Assembly (NCBI GenBank): GCA_037043015.1
Contig: CM073326.1
Location: forward strand, 7,138,345-7,202,344
Length of the DNA: 64,000 bases
DNA from: Bryum argenteum
Lineage: Eukaryota > Streptophyta > Bryopsida > Bryales > Bryaceae
Reading direction: 5' to 3'
Part shown: piece by piece, positions 21,620 through 33,010 of the stretch
How the letters are laid out: each line of letters starts with the position of its first letter
Numbering within the stretch: the stretch's first letter is position 1
The notes under the pieces: generated by a model
Seen by the model: only the letters and a program-made list of their open reading frames with translations
The model's database searches: none
What the model was told of the DNA's origin: nothing
Translations under genes and position numbers: made by a program

Positions 21620-23000
21620 AGTGCGCCCCGAGAAGAGCACTTTTAGTTCGCATATTCAAATCAAAGTTAGAGCTACTATGAAATATGTATAATACAGTAC
21701 TTGATCATTTTGGAAAAAATTAAAATAAAAAACTACGGAAAGGAAAACTTATTTCATTGCAATTGAATGTTACTGGACACATCGACAAATTTAGGGCCAT
21801 GGTTCAATTGCAAATGTGCACCAATCAGTAAATATTGCTTGACTTCCAATGTGCCGAAATCTTGATATTTTGGTTGATTAAGAGAAACTTTTAAAGTCCA
21901 ACATTTTTCATTTGAAATCCAAATTTGAAGAAGTTTGGTGGGGTATTTTGTCAACAAAACCGGAAGTTGATCTGTCAACAAATCAACTTCTGATTTTGTT
22001 AAAAAAGTTTGCAAGTCTACTCAAGATGTTATTATATGTTCTTTTCTCCAATCTATTTATTTCATTTAGGGTTTAAAGTATGGGGCGCTTTAGACCATTG
22101 CAAGCGTAGGCTTTGAATTAGATTACCTTTTTTGGTGATTTTCTTTTACATAAGTATGATCTTGACATGAAGTTCAACAACTTTCTACTTCCTATGTCAC
22201 AAAATGTCTCATCCATGTTACAAACTTGGTGGGATTGAGGTGAATCTAATATTCATGTGCGTTAGTTTAGTCGAATGGAAAGCTTTCACTAATATATAAT
22301 TTGCAATGATATATAATTTGATAATGTTTGTTCTAGTATCCATTACATTTTGGTGTGAAAAAGATTGAAAAGAAACTTAATTGATCAAAAATCCTCTATG
22401 AAGAACTCAATTGATGTTAATGGGAGGTGAAATGAATGAATAAGTTGCTCAAGCAACAAAATGTGTCATTCTCACCAATGAGCAAAGCTAGGCGATGTAT
22501 AACTATTTTATGAATGACAAGCTCTTCATGTCATTGGAGTTGCCGGTTGGCATTGATAGTTTATTTTTGCTTTAACGAATTATAAATGATGATCAAAGAA
22601 TGAATATTGTATTGTAATGAGGTGATCAAAGAACTTCATATTGTGTAGTGTGGTGATGAAAGGGCCCATGGAATAGTTGTTTTTGAACTTGTGTTAAAGT
22701 GCTCAAACAATGTAGGGCAAAAAGAGATGTGCATATCTATCAAACATATTGGTTCAAAGGGATAATTAAAATGAAGCGGTATTAGATTTTTAATTAGGTT
22801 TCTCGCTAGTCAAATCCAAAAGGTAAGCTATATTTTGTTTTGTCATATTTTTTAGGATGTTTATGTTTTACAATATTTTAATTCTCCTTTTTCAAGAACA
22901 AATAAAAAGGCTCTTGGCGTTAAAAAGACAAGAAAGTTTATTTCTGAGATTCGATGGGATGAAGTATTTGTTTGACCAACGCTTAGATGTTTATGCTCAA
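21620..23000. repeat. duplicated flank continued (copy 1)
   Basis: Matches 26690-26920 and 27283-28250 over its length, with many substitutions and small indels. The TTGA at 21839-21842 is the unoccupied counterpart of the family B insertion at 26921-27282. There are no coding frames. Confidence 0.7.
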
Positions 23001-23424
23001 AGGTTATAACACCAATAGTAGGACTACTACTCATAATTGGAGCAAATACGGTGTTAATTCCTACCTAGCCGCTAGCTTAGAAGAGAAAACCGACATGTCT
23101 TTCCTCCCCAAGAGCTTCTAAGGTACTGATTTCAACTAAGAGGTTTGTGAACTCCCTACCATATTATGGAAAACTACAAACATTGCTAGGCATGGCAATT
23201 AATACTCACAACCTCCGCATTAGGGGACCATGTGTCCCAACCGCCACAACATGTGAGACTTGCTTCTAATACTACATCAAACCATAACTACAATTAAAAT
23301 CAAAGCACATGAGGTTAAAGTAGAAACGTTTTTAGAATAATCAAAGAAATAAAACCAAAAACTACACACATCCCATGAATGGGTTCTTCCTCATGATTCA
23401 CATGAAAGCTCTTTTAATATATTT

Positions 23425-23520
23425 ATTTTTATTAATTAGGAAGCTTGTGTTATCTTTGATATATATATTAAAATTTTAATATATATATATATATATCAAA
23501 GATAACAAAAGCTTCCTAAA
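23425..23520. repeat. long perfect-stem palindrome around an AT core
   Basis: TTAGGAAGCTT...TTATCTTTGATATATATAT on the left pairs with ATATATATCAAAGATAA...AAGCTTCCTAA on the right, leaving a short AT-rich loop. The arms are about 40 bp. It could be a foldback MITE; no transposase is near. Confidence 0.75.
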
Positions 23521-23779
23521 TTCACACACAGCTACAAACACCAACTGCTACTCTCAATACAAAGACACTCAGCTTCACTAGTAATAAAATCACCAATATT
23601 TCTCCATGAATTTCCTAACCTTCATCACCTAAATTCACCATGTTTTGTTTTCTAGACTTCCCTCGAACATTAACATCCAAAAATCCAGAATTCACAAACC
23701 AAAGGTGGCATGTTGGCCACTAGTCTAAGAGGCGCATCTGACCACCACCCTTCCTCCGAAAACTCACTCCACTCTTCAC

Positions 23780-24290
23780 TACTACAATTCTACTTCATTT
23801 CCTCAACACTCTGCCGTGGCATGTACAAAAATAATATCATAATGAGCAATCGAAAAGCGGAAGTCGCAAATCAACCATTTGGTGATTGCATGATCCACTA
23901 TGACAGGATATAGAGAGCATCACCCTAACGATGAAGAGCGGCGGAACATGCATACATATATTGGAAGGAGCATTCAAACGAGAAAGAAGTGACATTCATC
24001 CATTGGAGAGAAGTGACATTCATCCATTGGATGCGCATTGTCGTAGGTTATTCAAGACTAGAATAGAATAATAAGGTTAAAGATGAGTATTATCAATCTT
24101 GTGCACAACGCGGTACTTGACCTTAATATGAACCTTGATATGTTCATTAATACAAACATCTCGAACACATAATAATCCTCTTGAAGATGACACACCGACC
24201 GTGAGTCTGTATAATATTCTCATCAGCTGAACGCTATGGACATGCAGAAGCTGCTGTTATCTACTTTGAGGTGAAACAACAAGAAAACGG
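23780..24290. repeat. second copy of the AP2-like gene's 3' flank
   Basis: This matches 17390-17905, including GAGCATCACCCTAACGATGAAG versus GCTTCACCCTAACGATGAAG and the AGCTGAACGCTATG...CATG...GAAGCTGCTGTTATCTAC block. The coding region that should follow to the right is absent, replaced by AT-rich DNA. Confidence 0.75.
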
Positions 24291-25132
24291 TAGGATCGTA
24301 AGGGCTCTGTCTTACACTCTACATCTAAAACAAAATCGTACATTAATCAATGTAATTCAAAATAGTGAATTTGGTATTTGGGTTACTTTCTGTGAATTTG
24401 TTTCTTTTATTGACAAAAATTGAATAAGAAAGAATATAAACTTTATGTAAAATATATCCAATTATTTACAACTACAATATCTATACAAAGTGTAATATCC
24501 AATTTTAAATTATTCTTCAATGATTAATATCTAATATGCAGTTTTTAATGTTTATTTTAAAATTATTATATGATATCCCTAATGTTCAATGTCTACTATT
24601 TGGTTGAGGTATTTTATGCTTGCTCACTACTAAATGTTGAAAATCAAAAATTTAGTTTAAAATATAATTGAATACTATTATATATAGACATTTGTTTCAA
24701 TTATAATATTTACATAGTGTATTAATTACAAAAGTTGTATTTGGATTATACACAATTGTTTTCAATAAAAATACCCATCATTGCAGAATTTACGAATTAT
24801 ATTTTATTTATTTTGATTGATGTCTATTTGTTCAAATAAATCGAAGTGAGGTTGTATTTTTTGAAAACTTTGGTAATGTAGTTGGTAGTTTAAAAGCACG
24901 TTATATAGGTTTAATTCATGATTACGTGTATTGTTTTTGATGTATTGCTTTTGGTGTTTTTGACACTAAGCAATTAGCAAGATGATTCATAGAAATTTTT
25001 CTTAAGAGAATAGATGAAATTTCATGATCCAGGAGATATGAAATAGAGTCAAATAAACAATCACCAACTATGAATTTACAGGTAGTAACTCGACGTAAAT
25101 TACACTCTTCTAATTTCTTATCTATAAGAACC

Positions 25133-25136
<4 letters not shown>
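24291..25136. other. AT-rich intergenic DNA, no gene seen
   Basis: Very AT-rich sequence without splice-like or codon-like structure. An open frame at 24922-25134 on the minus strand has no recognisable domain. Confidence 0.6.

Positions 25137-25219
<83 letters not shown>
25135..25219. repeat. (TA)n microsatellite, about 41 units
   Basis: Uninterrupted TA dinucleotides over roughly 83 bp. Confidence 0.97.
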
Positions 25220-25220
<1 letters not shown>

Positions 25221-25599
25221 CAATGAGTTATATATAAAATTTACTAAAAAAGAGACGAAATAATTAAGTAGACGAATGTCTAGATTAATTAATAGTTTCT
25301 ACTTGGTATAAATCTATAGTGATAAATGCTTTTACTTTTGAAAGTGAATAGTATTTGAAAGAGAATTATTTTTGAACTTTTGAGAAACCACAATTTGCAA
25401 TTATACGTTGAGAAATTAATTAATTAATTTTTAAAAAACCTTCAAGCAATCAATATAGATTAAAAAATTGGATATAAATCAACGTTTGAACTTTCAAGTA
25501 GTTATTCTTTATAGAATGCTATGTAAAAGTTTTGAATAGGCTTCAAATAGCAAGTTGGGTAAAATGTGTAATTTGAGCGATTGGAGAAATTGGAGTTAT

Positions 25600-25890
25600 T
25601 TAAGTATTCAAATTATTGAATATTTAAAATATTGTAGTAATGAAGTATTGAAGTACTTGAAGTATTTGAAGTATTGACGTAATTGAGGTATTGAGAATTG
25701 GAGTAATTGGAGTAATTGAAGTATTTGAAGAATTTGAAGTATTTGGAATATTTGAAGTAATTGAAGTATTGAAGTGTTGAAGTATTGAAGTGTTGAAGTA
25801 TTGAAGTATTGAAGTTTTGGAGTATTTGAAGTATTGACGTAATTGAAGTATTGAGAATTGGAGTAATTGGAGTAATTGAAGTATTCAAAG
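25600..25890. repeat. degenerate GAAGTATT(T) tandem array
   Basis: Imperfect repeats of a 9-15 bp motif built on TTGAAGTATTTGAAG. A block of about 70 bp containing GGAGTAATTGGAGTAATTGAAG occurs twice. Any translated frame is an artefact. Confidence 0.85.
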
Positions 25891-25899
25891 AACTTTCAA

Positions 25900-26155
25900 A
25901 AAAACCTCTTTCTCTCGCTTTGCATCGCGTTCACCCTGCAAAAATGCATCAAAAATCAAGATTCGAGCTGCCTTGATCGATTGAAAACTTCGAGTATAGT
26001 AATGTAAGACATCATCAAAGATGAAAACACACCTGAAGCTTCTCCACTTGGCTTTGATATCGGCTAATTCCTCGCTCTTTAGAGACTGAGCTTGGTCATT
26101 CAGTAATGAATAAGGACGAGCTGACAAGATCCTGTGCTCATCAAGTAGCGCACCC
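25900..26155 (-). pseudogene. orphan exon pair of an unidentified host gene
   Basis: A minus-strand exon starting after an AACACGACAG acceptor reads GALLDEHRILSARPYSLLND, then QAQSLKSEELADIKAKWRSF. It ends at an AG-GTGTGT donor near 26032. A second acceptor (TTTTTGCAG) lies near 25937, but the joined frame soon stops. The codon usage looks like a real protein, yet no further exons are found on either side, so I treat it as a gene fragment. The family is not recognised. Confidence 0.35.
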
Positions 26156-26269
26156 TGTCGTGTTCATAGAGAGAAACTAAACACCATAAATAAATTAAAC
26201 ACCATAAATCTGAAAGAGTTCAGAATGGTGCACCAGTAGCAAGTTCCAGGGCAAAGGCAAACTTATAAC

Positions 26270-26920
26270 ATGTTTATGTAAATTAGTGTATTTAACACTG
26301 ATTATCAAATTTAGTGTAGTGTCAAACTGCCAGCGGCAGTTGCCACCTCACACTGCCGACCACCTTCCTACCACTCATGTGGTGTGTGGCAGGCTGGCTG
26401 GCCCAATCATCGACACTTGGGCAAGCTGCCTATAGGTCGTTTGGTAAGGCCCTTATTGTACATTAGTGCTATGACCGTTTGTTGGGAGGCAAGAGAGGGA
26501 GGGGTAAAGAGCTCCTAAATTTTTGATGAATTGGCTTAAAGTGCCAATGAGTAGGCTCGAAGAGTAATTTGGACCCATTTATGAATTCAAAATTATCAAA
26601 AACAATCTTGGGGGAGGGGTCTGAATCTAAAATTCGAGGGATTCCAAAGGAAAAATCCCATTAACTGATGGTAGTAGCACTACTTTACGGGCGCCTTGAG
26701 AAGTGCACGTGTAGTGTGCATAAGCAAACCAAAATTAATGCTGAAATACAATATAAATATATTATATCACTTTTGGAAAAAAATTAAATTAAAAACTAAG
26801 AAACTTCACAAATGAAAGCTAACTTCATTGCAAACTTGCAAAGAATGTTACAGGACCCATCAACAGAGCCGGGGCCATGTTTCAATTGCAAGTGTGCACC
26901 AATCAGTAAATAATGCTTAA
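26270..26920. repeat. duplicated upstream flank (copy 2)
   Basis: From about 26455 this matches 20375-20619 and then 21620-21840, so in copy 1 the three nested elements at 20624-21616 are extra. The part at 26270-26320 resembles repeats near 1138 and 1665. The short stretch 26320-26440 shows no gene. Confidence 0.65.
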
Positions 26921-27282
26921 CCCTTAAACGCCCATGGGGTCTAAAACGGGCAGCCCAAAATTGGATCACATCATCTTTTGGACTTAAGCATCATGAATAG
27001 TGCACTTTTTGAACTTGGGCATCATGAATGGACCAATCAATGATGAGCTTGCAACCTCCTACAAGATTATGTACAACCCCAACCTACCTACCACAATGCT
27101 TTCAAAGCACAAAATCACGAGTACAAATTGTGATTTGAATTGTAAAATTTCACTTTTTGAATGCATCTTAAGGATGTGACCAGTTTGACATCAAAATATA
27201 AGTGAAAAGTTGAGCACAGTGAGAGCTACAAGGAAGATTTTGTTGAAATCAAGCCCCTCGGGCTTGCTTGGGCGTTTAAAGG
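26921..27282. mobile_element. TTAA element, family B, intact
   Basis: CCCTTAAACGCCCATGG at the left follows TTAA (26917-26920). The right end TTGGGCGTTTAAAGG precedes TTAA (27283-27286). The duplicated flank at 21831-21850 shows the site without the element and with only one TTGA, so the whole element plus one TTAA was added here. It matches the split copy at 20624-21352. Confidence 0.9.
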
Positions 27283-27286
27283 TTAA

Positions 27287-28490
27287 CTTCAAATGTGCCA
27301 AAATCTTGATATTTGGCATTTTGGATGATTACAAGTAACTTAAATTGTAAAAATAAAATAAAATAATAAAAATCATTTTAAATTCAAATTTGAAGAAGTT
27401 TGGTGGGTTGAACTCCCGATTTAGTTGTAAAGATTTGCAAGTCTATTCAAGATGGTAATGCATGTTCTTTTCTTTAATCTAGGTATTTCATTTAGGGTTT
27501 AAATTATGGGGCATGTTTGACCATTGCAAGCGTAGGCCTTGAATTAGATTAACTTCTTGTGATTTTCTTTTGTATAAATATGATTTTAACATGAAGTTCA
27601 ATAACTTTCTACTTCCTACGTCCCAAAATGTCTCATCCATGCTACAAACTTGGTGAGATTAAGGTGAATCTCGATATTTATGGGCGTTAGTTTAGTTAAA
27701 TGGAAACCTTTCACTAATATGTAATTTGCAATGATGTATAATTTGTTGATGTTTGCTCTAGTATTCATTCCATATTGACATGCAAAAGATTCAATAATAC
27801 TTAATTCATTGAAAATTCTCGACCAAGAGCTCAATTGATGTTAATGAGAGGTGAAATGTATGAATAAATTGCTCAAACAAAAAAACGTGTCATTCTCACC
27901 AATGAGTAAAACTAGGGGATGTATAACTAAATTATGAATGACAAACTCTTCATGTGATTAGAGTTGCCGGTTGGGATTGAAAGTTCACTCTCGCTTTTAC
28001 AAATTGTAGTTGATGAGCATAGAATTAAAACAAGTAGAATCAAAGAACTTTATATTGTAATGAGGTGATCAAATAAGTTCATATTGTATAGTGTGGTGAC
28101 GAAAGGGCCCAATAAACTTGTGTTGAACGGCTCAAACACTTTAGGGCAAAATGAAAAGTGCATATTGATTAAACATTCTCGTATGAAGGGATTGAACTGA
28201 ATAGGTATAAGATTTGCAATGATATTTCTCACGAAATTTCCCTTGTGGGGTTGGTGTGAATAAAATGCCCGTTCAACCTACCCTTGATGATATGTTCACA
28301 GGGACATACTCCCAAGACTAAATACATGATCACCTCAACCTTGTTTCTCAACCTTGTTTTCCAGATTTGCCTAAAAAACACCAACCAAATCCAGAATTCC
28401 CAAACCAAAAGTGGCATCTTGACCAACATCCATATTGAAACAAGCACCTACTCCACTCTCTTCCTCCTTCCCTGCACTCAAACTAGTTGA
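27287..28490. repeat. duplicated flank continued (copy 2), upstream of the FMN hydrolase gene
   Basis: Matches 21843-22800 (for example TTCTACTTCCTA, ACAAACTTGGTG, GTTGCCGGTTGG blocks) and, at 28376-28475, the sequence at 23675-23790. The segment at about 28250-28300 is an inverted fragment of the LINE-tail family. The FMN hydrolase/riboflavin kinase promoter must lie in or near this repeated DNA. Confidence 0.6.
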
Positions 28491-28514
28491 TTATTGCAAA
28501 GGACCCTCTTGGCT

Positions 28515-31500
28515 ATGGCGATAGGGGAGGGCACTCAACCAGTTTCGGCGGTCATCTTCGACCTCGATGGCACTTTGCTCGATACAGGTACTCCTTCCTA
28601 TCCTGTGAGCTTCATTATGAGCTTACCCTTCCACAAAGAGATGCTCTCTAAGAGATTGTGTCCCTTGCAGATTCGTTAGTGGAGGAGGTCGTGGAAGGAG
28701 TAGTGACGAGCTATGGCAAGGATTGGGATTCCGCCAGAGGTGCGCAGAAGCGATTGGGAAGACGACCCTTGGAAGCAGCCGCTTGTGTCGTTGAGGAGTA
28801 TGAGTTGCCTTGTACTCCTGAAGCCCTCAATGCCCAAGTCATTGCTTTGCTCCAAGACAGGTACCAATCGTCTACTGAAATCGGTACTCACCGTTTATAT
28901 GTGCTTATGACTACGACAAGAATGCATGCACTTATTCATGGCGTGCTGGATGTTGTTCATTAGAAGCTAACAATCCATTTGTTTATCTACTTCCTGCTTA
29001 TCGCGGTTTCATGTTTTAGGGTTCAGGGTTTTGCATGAACACCATCTGAACAAACCACAAATGTCTGTTGCTTCTAATAATTAACAGAAAGGGGCGTCTG
29101 TCTTCATTACATATTCTTGAGAAGCAAACCGAAATGGCGATGGGTCAACAGTCGAGGCATTTCTGGCACGAACTCGAATTCAATCGTTCAAAATCTTCGA
29201 AGTGCATTCGAACACGATGATGATGAATCTGCAAATTTAATTTCGTTTTGATACTTCTCACTATTTCTGTGTGAGGAAAACAAACGCGTGTGCTTCTCTC
29301 TGATACATGGCTTGCTGGGGTGTTGATCATCAGAAGCTACAGTTCTTTGTTTTCCTGCTTCCAGATTTTAGGGTTTAGGGTTTTGGTAGCTCCATACAGA
29401 ATCGTTGAACATGAACACATCTTGTATTCTAACGCGTTTTCGTGGGCCTATCACCATTTCTGTTCGCTTCCGAACGCATGTAATTGATTGTTGTTGTTTT
29501 TTGAGGATTTGCAGATGGCAAAGGGCGAAGCCATTACCAGGTGCCACTCGACTAGTGAAGCATTTGCATAGCCACAGCATTCCTGTCGCCATAGCCTCAA
29601 GCTCGCCTGCTCAAATCATCAAAACCAAGCTCTCGCTTCAATCAGGTAAAAATCTTCGAGAATCCTTTTTCCGATACAGACTGAGATTCTGAGTCTTGTT
29701 TTTTGTTTTTGCTACAGGGTGGACAGACTACTTTCCAGTGATCGTGGCTGGCGATATGGTGCAGAATGGGAAGCCTGCACCTGACATGTAAAGCTCCTCT
29801 CTCTCTCTCTCTCTTTTCTTTCCTACTGCTAGCGATAGTTTCTTAGTGTTGAATTGTTTGCAGATTTCTCGAAGCTGCCAGACGATTGAATGCAGACGCA
29901 AGCACTTGTCTCGTCATTGAAGACGCTCCGTAAGCTTCCCCCTCACTCAGCCGTAATTTCTAGAATCTAATAGTAACAATGTCCAGTGTCCATTGTAGTG
30001 CAAGCGTGAATCTTTGAATGAGTTTTCTTCATTTCTTTTAAAGCTTGAAATCTTTCAGCTTTTATGTTTAGCATACTCTCACTATGGTGTCGAGTCTTTT
30101 TCTCAGGATTTTTGGAGAGTAGATTATCTTTGTGCTTAACTTTCCCATCAGAAAGAAGGAATCAGTGAAATGCGTGAATATGAATTAAATTATTCTTCGT
30201 TGCTTCTTCGTGTTTCTCAAGATCTTTTAGGGTTCATGTGTTGATTCTGAAGAGCATACTCTCACTATGGTATCAAGTCTTGCAGTAAACACTCATCAAA
30301 ATTAGTATGTTTTGAGGAATTAGTGATGAACACTCCAAATCATCAATATCATCTTATATTTTTTAATCTCGTTCAATCGTTGGTGCAAAAAATTGGTACG
30401 GAAATAACCTCCTTCTACTTCAAGATCAAAATAGCTCAATCTAAGCATTATCTAGATAATCCAACCGTAGGATTTTAAAGTTGACTTGACGTACAACTTG
30501 CATGTCTTATTTGACCCATTGATTCTTCTTCGTTTGTGAGATTATAATGGTCAAAGTTGGCTGGATTCTGTTCTTGCGGGAATCCCGTTTTGGGTTTTAA
30601 GAATCTCTAGGGGTTAACTAGTGTTGCTTTTGGGTGGGCAGGGCAGGCGTGGAAGCAGGCAAGGCGGCAGGAATGCAAGTGGTGGCGGTGCCCTCGTTAC
30701 CATCCAAGGATGCCCGGCCCCTCTACTCTAGTGCGAACGTTATCTACTCCTCGCTTCTCGACTTTGAGCCTCACCTTTGGGGGTTGCCTCCTTTGAATGA
30801 CCGTATGCCATTCATTCCTTTTCTTAGTTATTAGTTTCTTTCCGAATTAATATCGATTTTTTAGGGTTTTTTGGAGGGTGGTTTTTGAAATGGTATTAAC
30901 TTGTTTGTTTGGTGTAGGAGTTGGAGGTGTGCTTCCCATGGAGCAGTGGTACATGGGAGGGCCTGTCATCAAGGGGTTTGGCCGTGGCTCTAAAGTTCTT
31001 GGAATTCCCACTGGTATGCTCTTGCATTTATTTCACTCAATTCCCTGCAACAAGTGCTAATGTAATTAGTGTCAATATTGTCCTTGATTCTATAAACTCT
31101 GATCATCGCTAGCTATAAGTCACAACAAGTGCCATAAAATATATATGCTTAACTATGAGAGTTTAGAATTTATTGTATTTCATGTAAGGGAAGTTGGTTC
31201 TTATGACAAGTAGCTATCTTTTTGAAGTTTTCATTCTTTTTGTCCAAAAACGCAATACATACTATCAAGGAAACGATTTCACTTTCACCATTGCTTGTCA
31301 TAACCTCAATTTGCCCTAGCTCTTGAGTCACCTATAAGCACCTATAAGCAAATGATGAATAGCTCTTCAAGTTCAAGATTGGTTACTACACATTAATCAC
31401 ACTTAATTAGTGTCAAGTGTGATAACTTGTTCTATAGCAAGGGTTTTAACAATAAGTTGTTGGCACAAAAACAAAGTTTCACCTTAGCTCTAGTTTTGAA

Positions 31501-33010
31501 TCACTTGTAAACAAGCCAATGCAACAAGGTTTCAATCTTAGGCTTGTTAACCTCATGGTAATTACACTTAATAATTACTACCTTCCTTAGCTTTTTAACC
31601 TCATGGTAATTACACTTAAGAATTACTACCTTCCTTAGCAACGTTATTTGCAAGATTTTGTTGGCACCAATACAAAGTTCAATTTACCTTTATATAATCA
31701 AATAAAGGAGGTGACAATTGTTTGTGTGCTCGTGATATGCAGCCAATCTTCCTACTAATGCTTTTTCAAAGCAATTGGCAGAGCATGTGTGTGGAATCTA
31801 CATTGGTTGGGCTGGTCTTTCCAACAGGGGTATTTACAAGATGGTGATGAGTGTGGGGTGGAATCCATATTTTAACAACAGCGAAAAGACAGTGGTGAGT
31901 TAGTTTTGCAAATCATAAAAATACAATAATTGGATATCACTTGAAAAAGAACTAGATCTTCTGAGTGTTTTAAACTTTTAACACTAAACAACCACATTTT
32001 GGTCATCTTTGGTTGTTATCGTTTGAAAGTGACAAATAGATGTTGATGTTGAAATCCTTCTATGCCAAAGTTGTTAGAGATCACCAAAATGTGGTCGCTT
32101 AGAGCCCACATTCTAATCACTTCTCCATAGTTTACCTATGTAGAATTTTTCTAAAACACAATCTAGAGAACCATTGTTGGGATTCCTCCACTTGTTCAAA
32201 TCTCAATGGTCAAATCTGACAATGACACAACATTTTACGAAACAACAAGAATGATTACAATTTGCACAATTTTAGTTAGATGTGACATATTACTTTACAC
32301 AACTCAAAATTTAGTATGTTTCATGTACTCCCAATTATATGACTTTCTAATGTACTTGATTCTCTACATCTTCAGACATCTTTCTTTTTTTCTTTCTACT
32401 TGTGAGGTTATAATGGTCAAAGGTGCTTTTAATTTGGGTATATTGTCAATTAATTACCTCTCTATTCTAACAATATTTTGTTTGATGACTTTTAATTGGT
32501 TTTTTTTAGGAACCATGGATACTACACGACTTCTCAGAGGATTTTTACGGAGAAGAGCTTCGGCTTGTTGTTGTTGGATACATCCGCCCTGAGGTAATTA
32601 AATATTAATTCAATTTCTAGATCCTTAAATCTCTTTTGGGTCATTAATCATTTCTATTACAAAATGGGGGTGTGTGTATTCGTTTTTTTATTTTTATGAG
32701 GTTGTTTTATGCTGTTAAAGTGAATAATATCTCGTCATTGGTGTAATGACCTCTGTACATACATCCAAGGATAGGTTGAACGAACACTCTATTCATGCCG
32801 GCCTCTAAATAGGTTGAAGATTCTCTTTTTCTTTGTAAATAATATTTTTTTTCTTTGCAGGCGAATTTCACTACATTAGATGATTTGGTGGAGAAGATTC
32901 ATGAAGATGGGAGGATCGCCAAGGCAGCTCTGGAAATGAAACCTTTTGTAGACTTTGCTGATGATGGGTACCTTACCACCCCACTTTCAACAACAACTCT
33001 TAACCCTTAA
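28515..33010 (+). CDS. bifunctional FMN hydrolase / riboflavin kinase
   Basis: The protein makes FMN from riboflavin and ATP and also hydrolyses FMN, setting cellular flavin levels; the plant family is FMN/FHy. Ten exons join in frame: 28515-28587, 28671-28860, 29515-29645, 29718-29787, 29864-29929, 30642-30802, 30918-31013, 31743-31894, 32510-32593 and 32861-33010, about 390 residues. The N-terminal half is a HAD phosphatase: FDLDGT with the nucleophile Asp at residues 15-20, then VAIASSS, GKPAPDIF and VIEDAPAGVEAGKAAGM. The C-terminal half is a flavokinase: GPVIKGFGRGSKVLGIPTAN (246-264), IYIGWAG, VGWNPYFNN and EPWILHDFSEDFYGEELRL. The start is the ATG before the first HAD motif. The last codons and stop come from sequence that looks like a TTAA-element end (CTTAACCCTTAA), replacing the expected C terminus. 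Intron 5 holds a TTAA element. Confidence 0.94.
28935..29430 (+). repeat. internal duplication in intron 2 of the FMN hydrolase gene
   Basis: The block at about 28935-29030 (CATGGCGTGCTGGATGTTG, AGAAGCTA, CTTCCTGCTT, TTTTAGGGTTCAGGG) recurs at about 29307-29385 as a related sequence. The second copy contains TTTAGGGTTTAGGG, two plant telomere-like units, probably by chance. Confidence 0.6.
30367..30613. mobile_element. TTAA element, family A, in intron 5
   Basis: The right end GAATCTCTAGGGG precedes TTAA (30614-30617); the left end is decayed near a TTAA at 30363-30366. The interior (AGCTCAATCTAAGCATT, CAACCGTAGGATTTTAAAG, GGTCAAAGTTGGCTGGATT) matches the other family A copies. Its right end lies only 28 bp before the first base of exon 6. 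Confidence 0.8.
31548..31640 (+). repeat. 47-bp direct duplication in intron 7
   Basis: TTAACCTCATGGTAATTACAC followed by TTAATAATTACTACCTTCCTTAGC occurs twice back to back with one difference. It lies in an intron of the FMN hydrolase gene. Confidence 0.85.
32755..32835 (+). repeat. LINE-tail-like fragment in intron 9
   Basis: GAACGAACACTCTATTCATGCC and the following GGCCTCTAAATAGG block parallel the hairpin tails at 15680-15731 and 53370-53438. The match is diverged, so the assignment is tentative. Confidence 0.4.

Noticed and set aside
25613-25888. Asn/Thr/Ser/Tyr-rich frame
   Set aside because: Translation of a degenerate tandem repeat, not a protein.
29366-29382. interstitial telomere repeat
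   Set aside because: Only two TTTAGGG units within an intron duplication; most likely chance or a telo-box-like motif.
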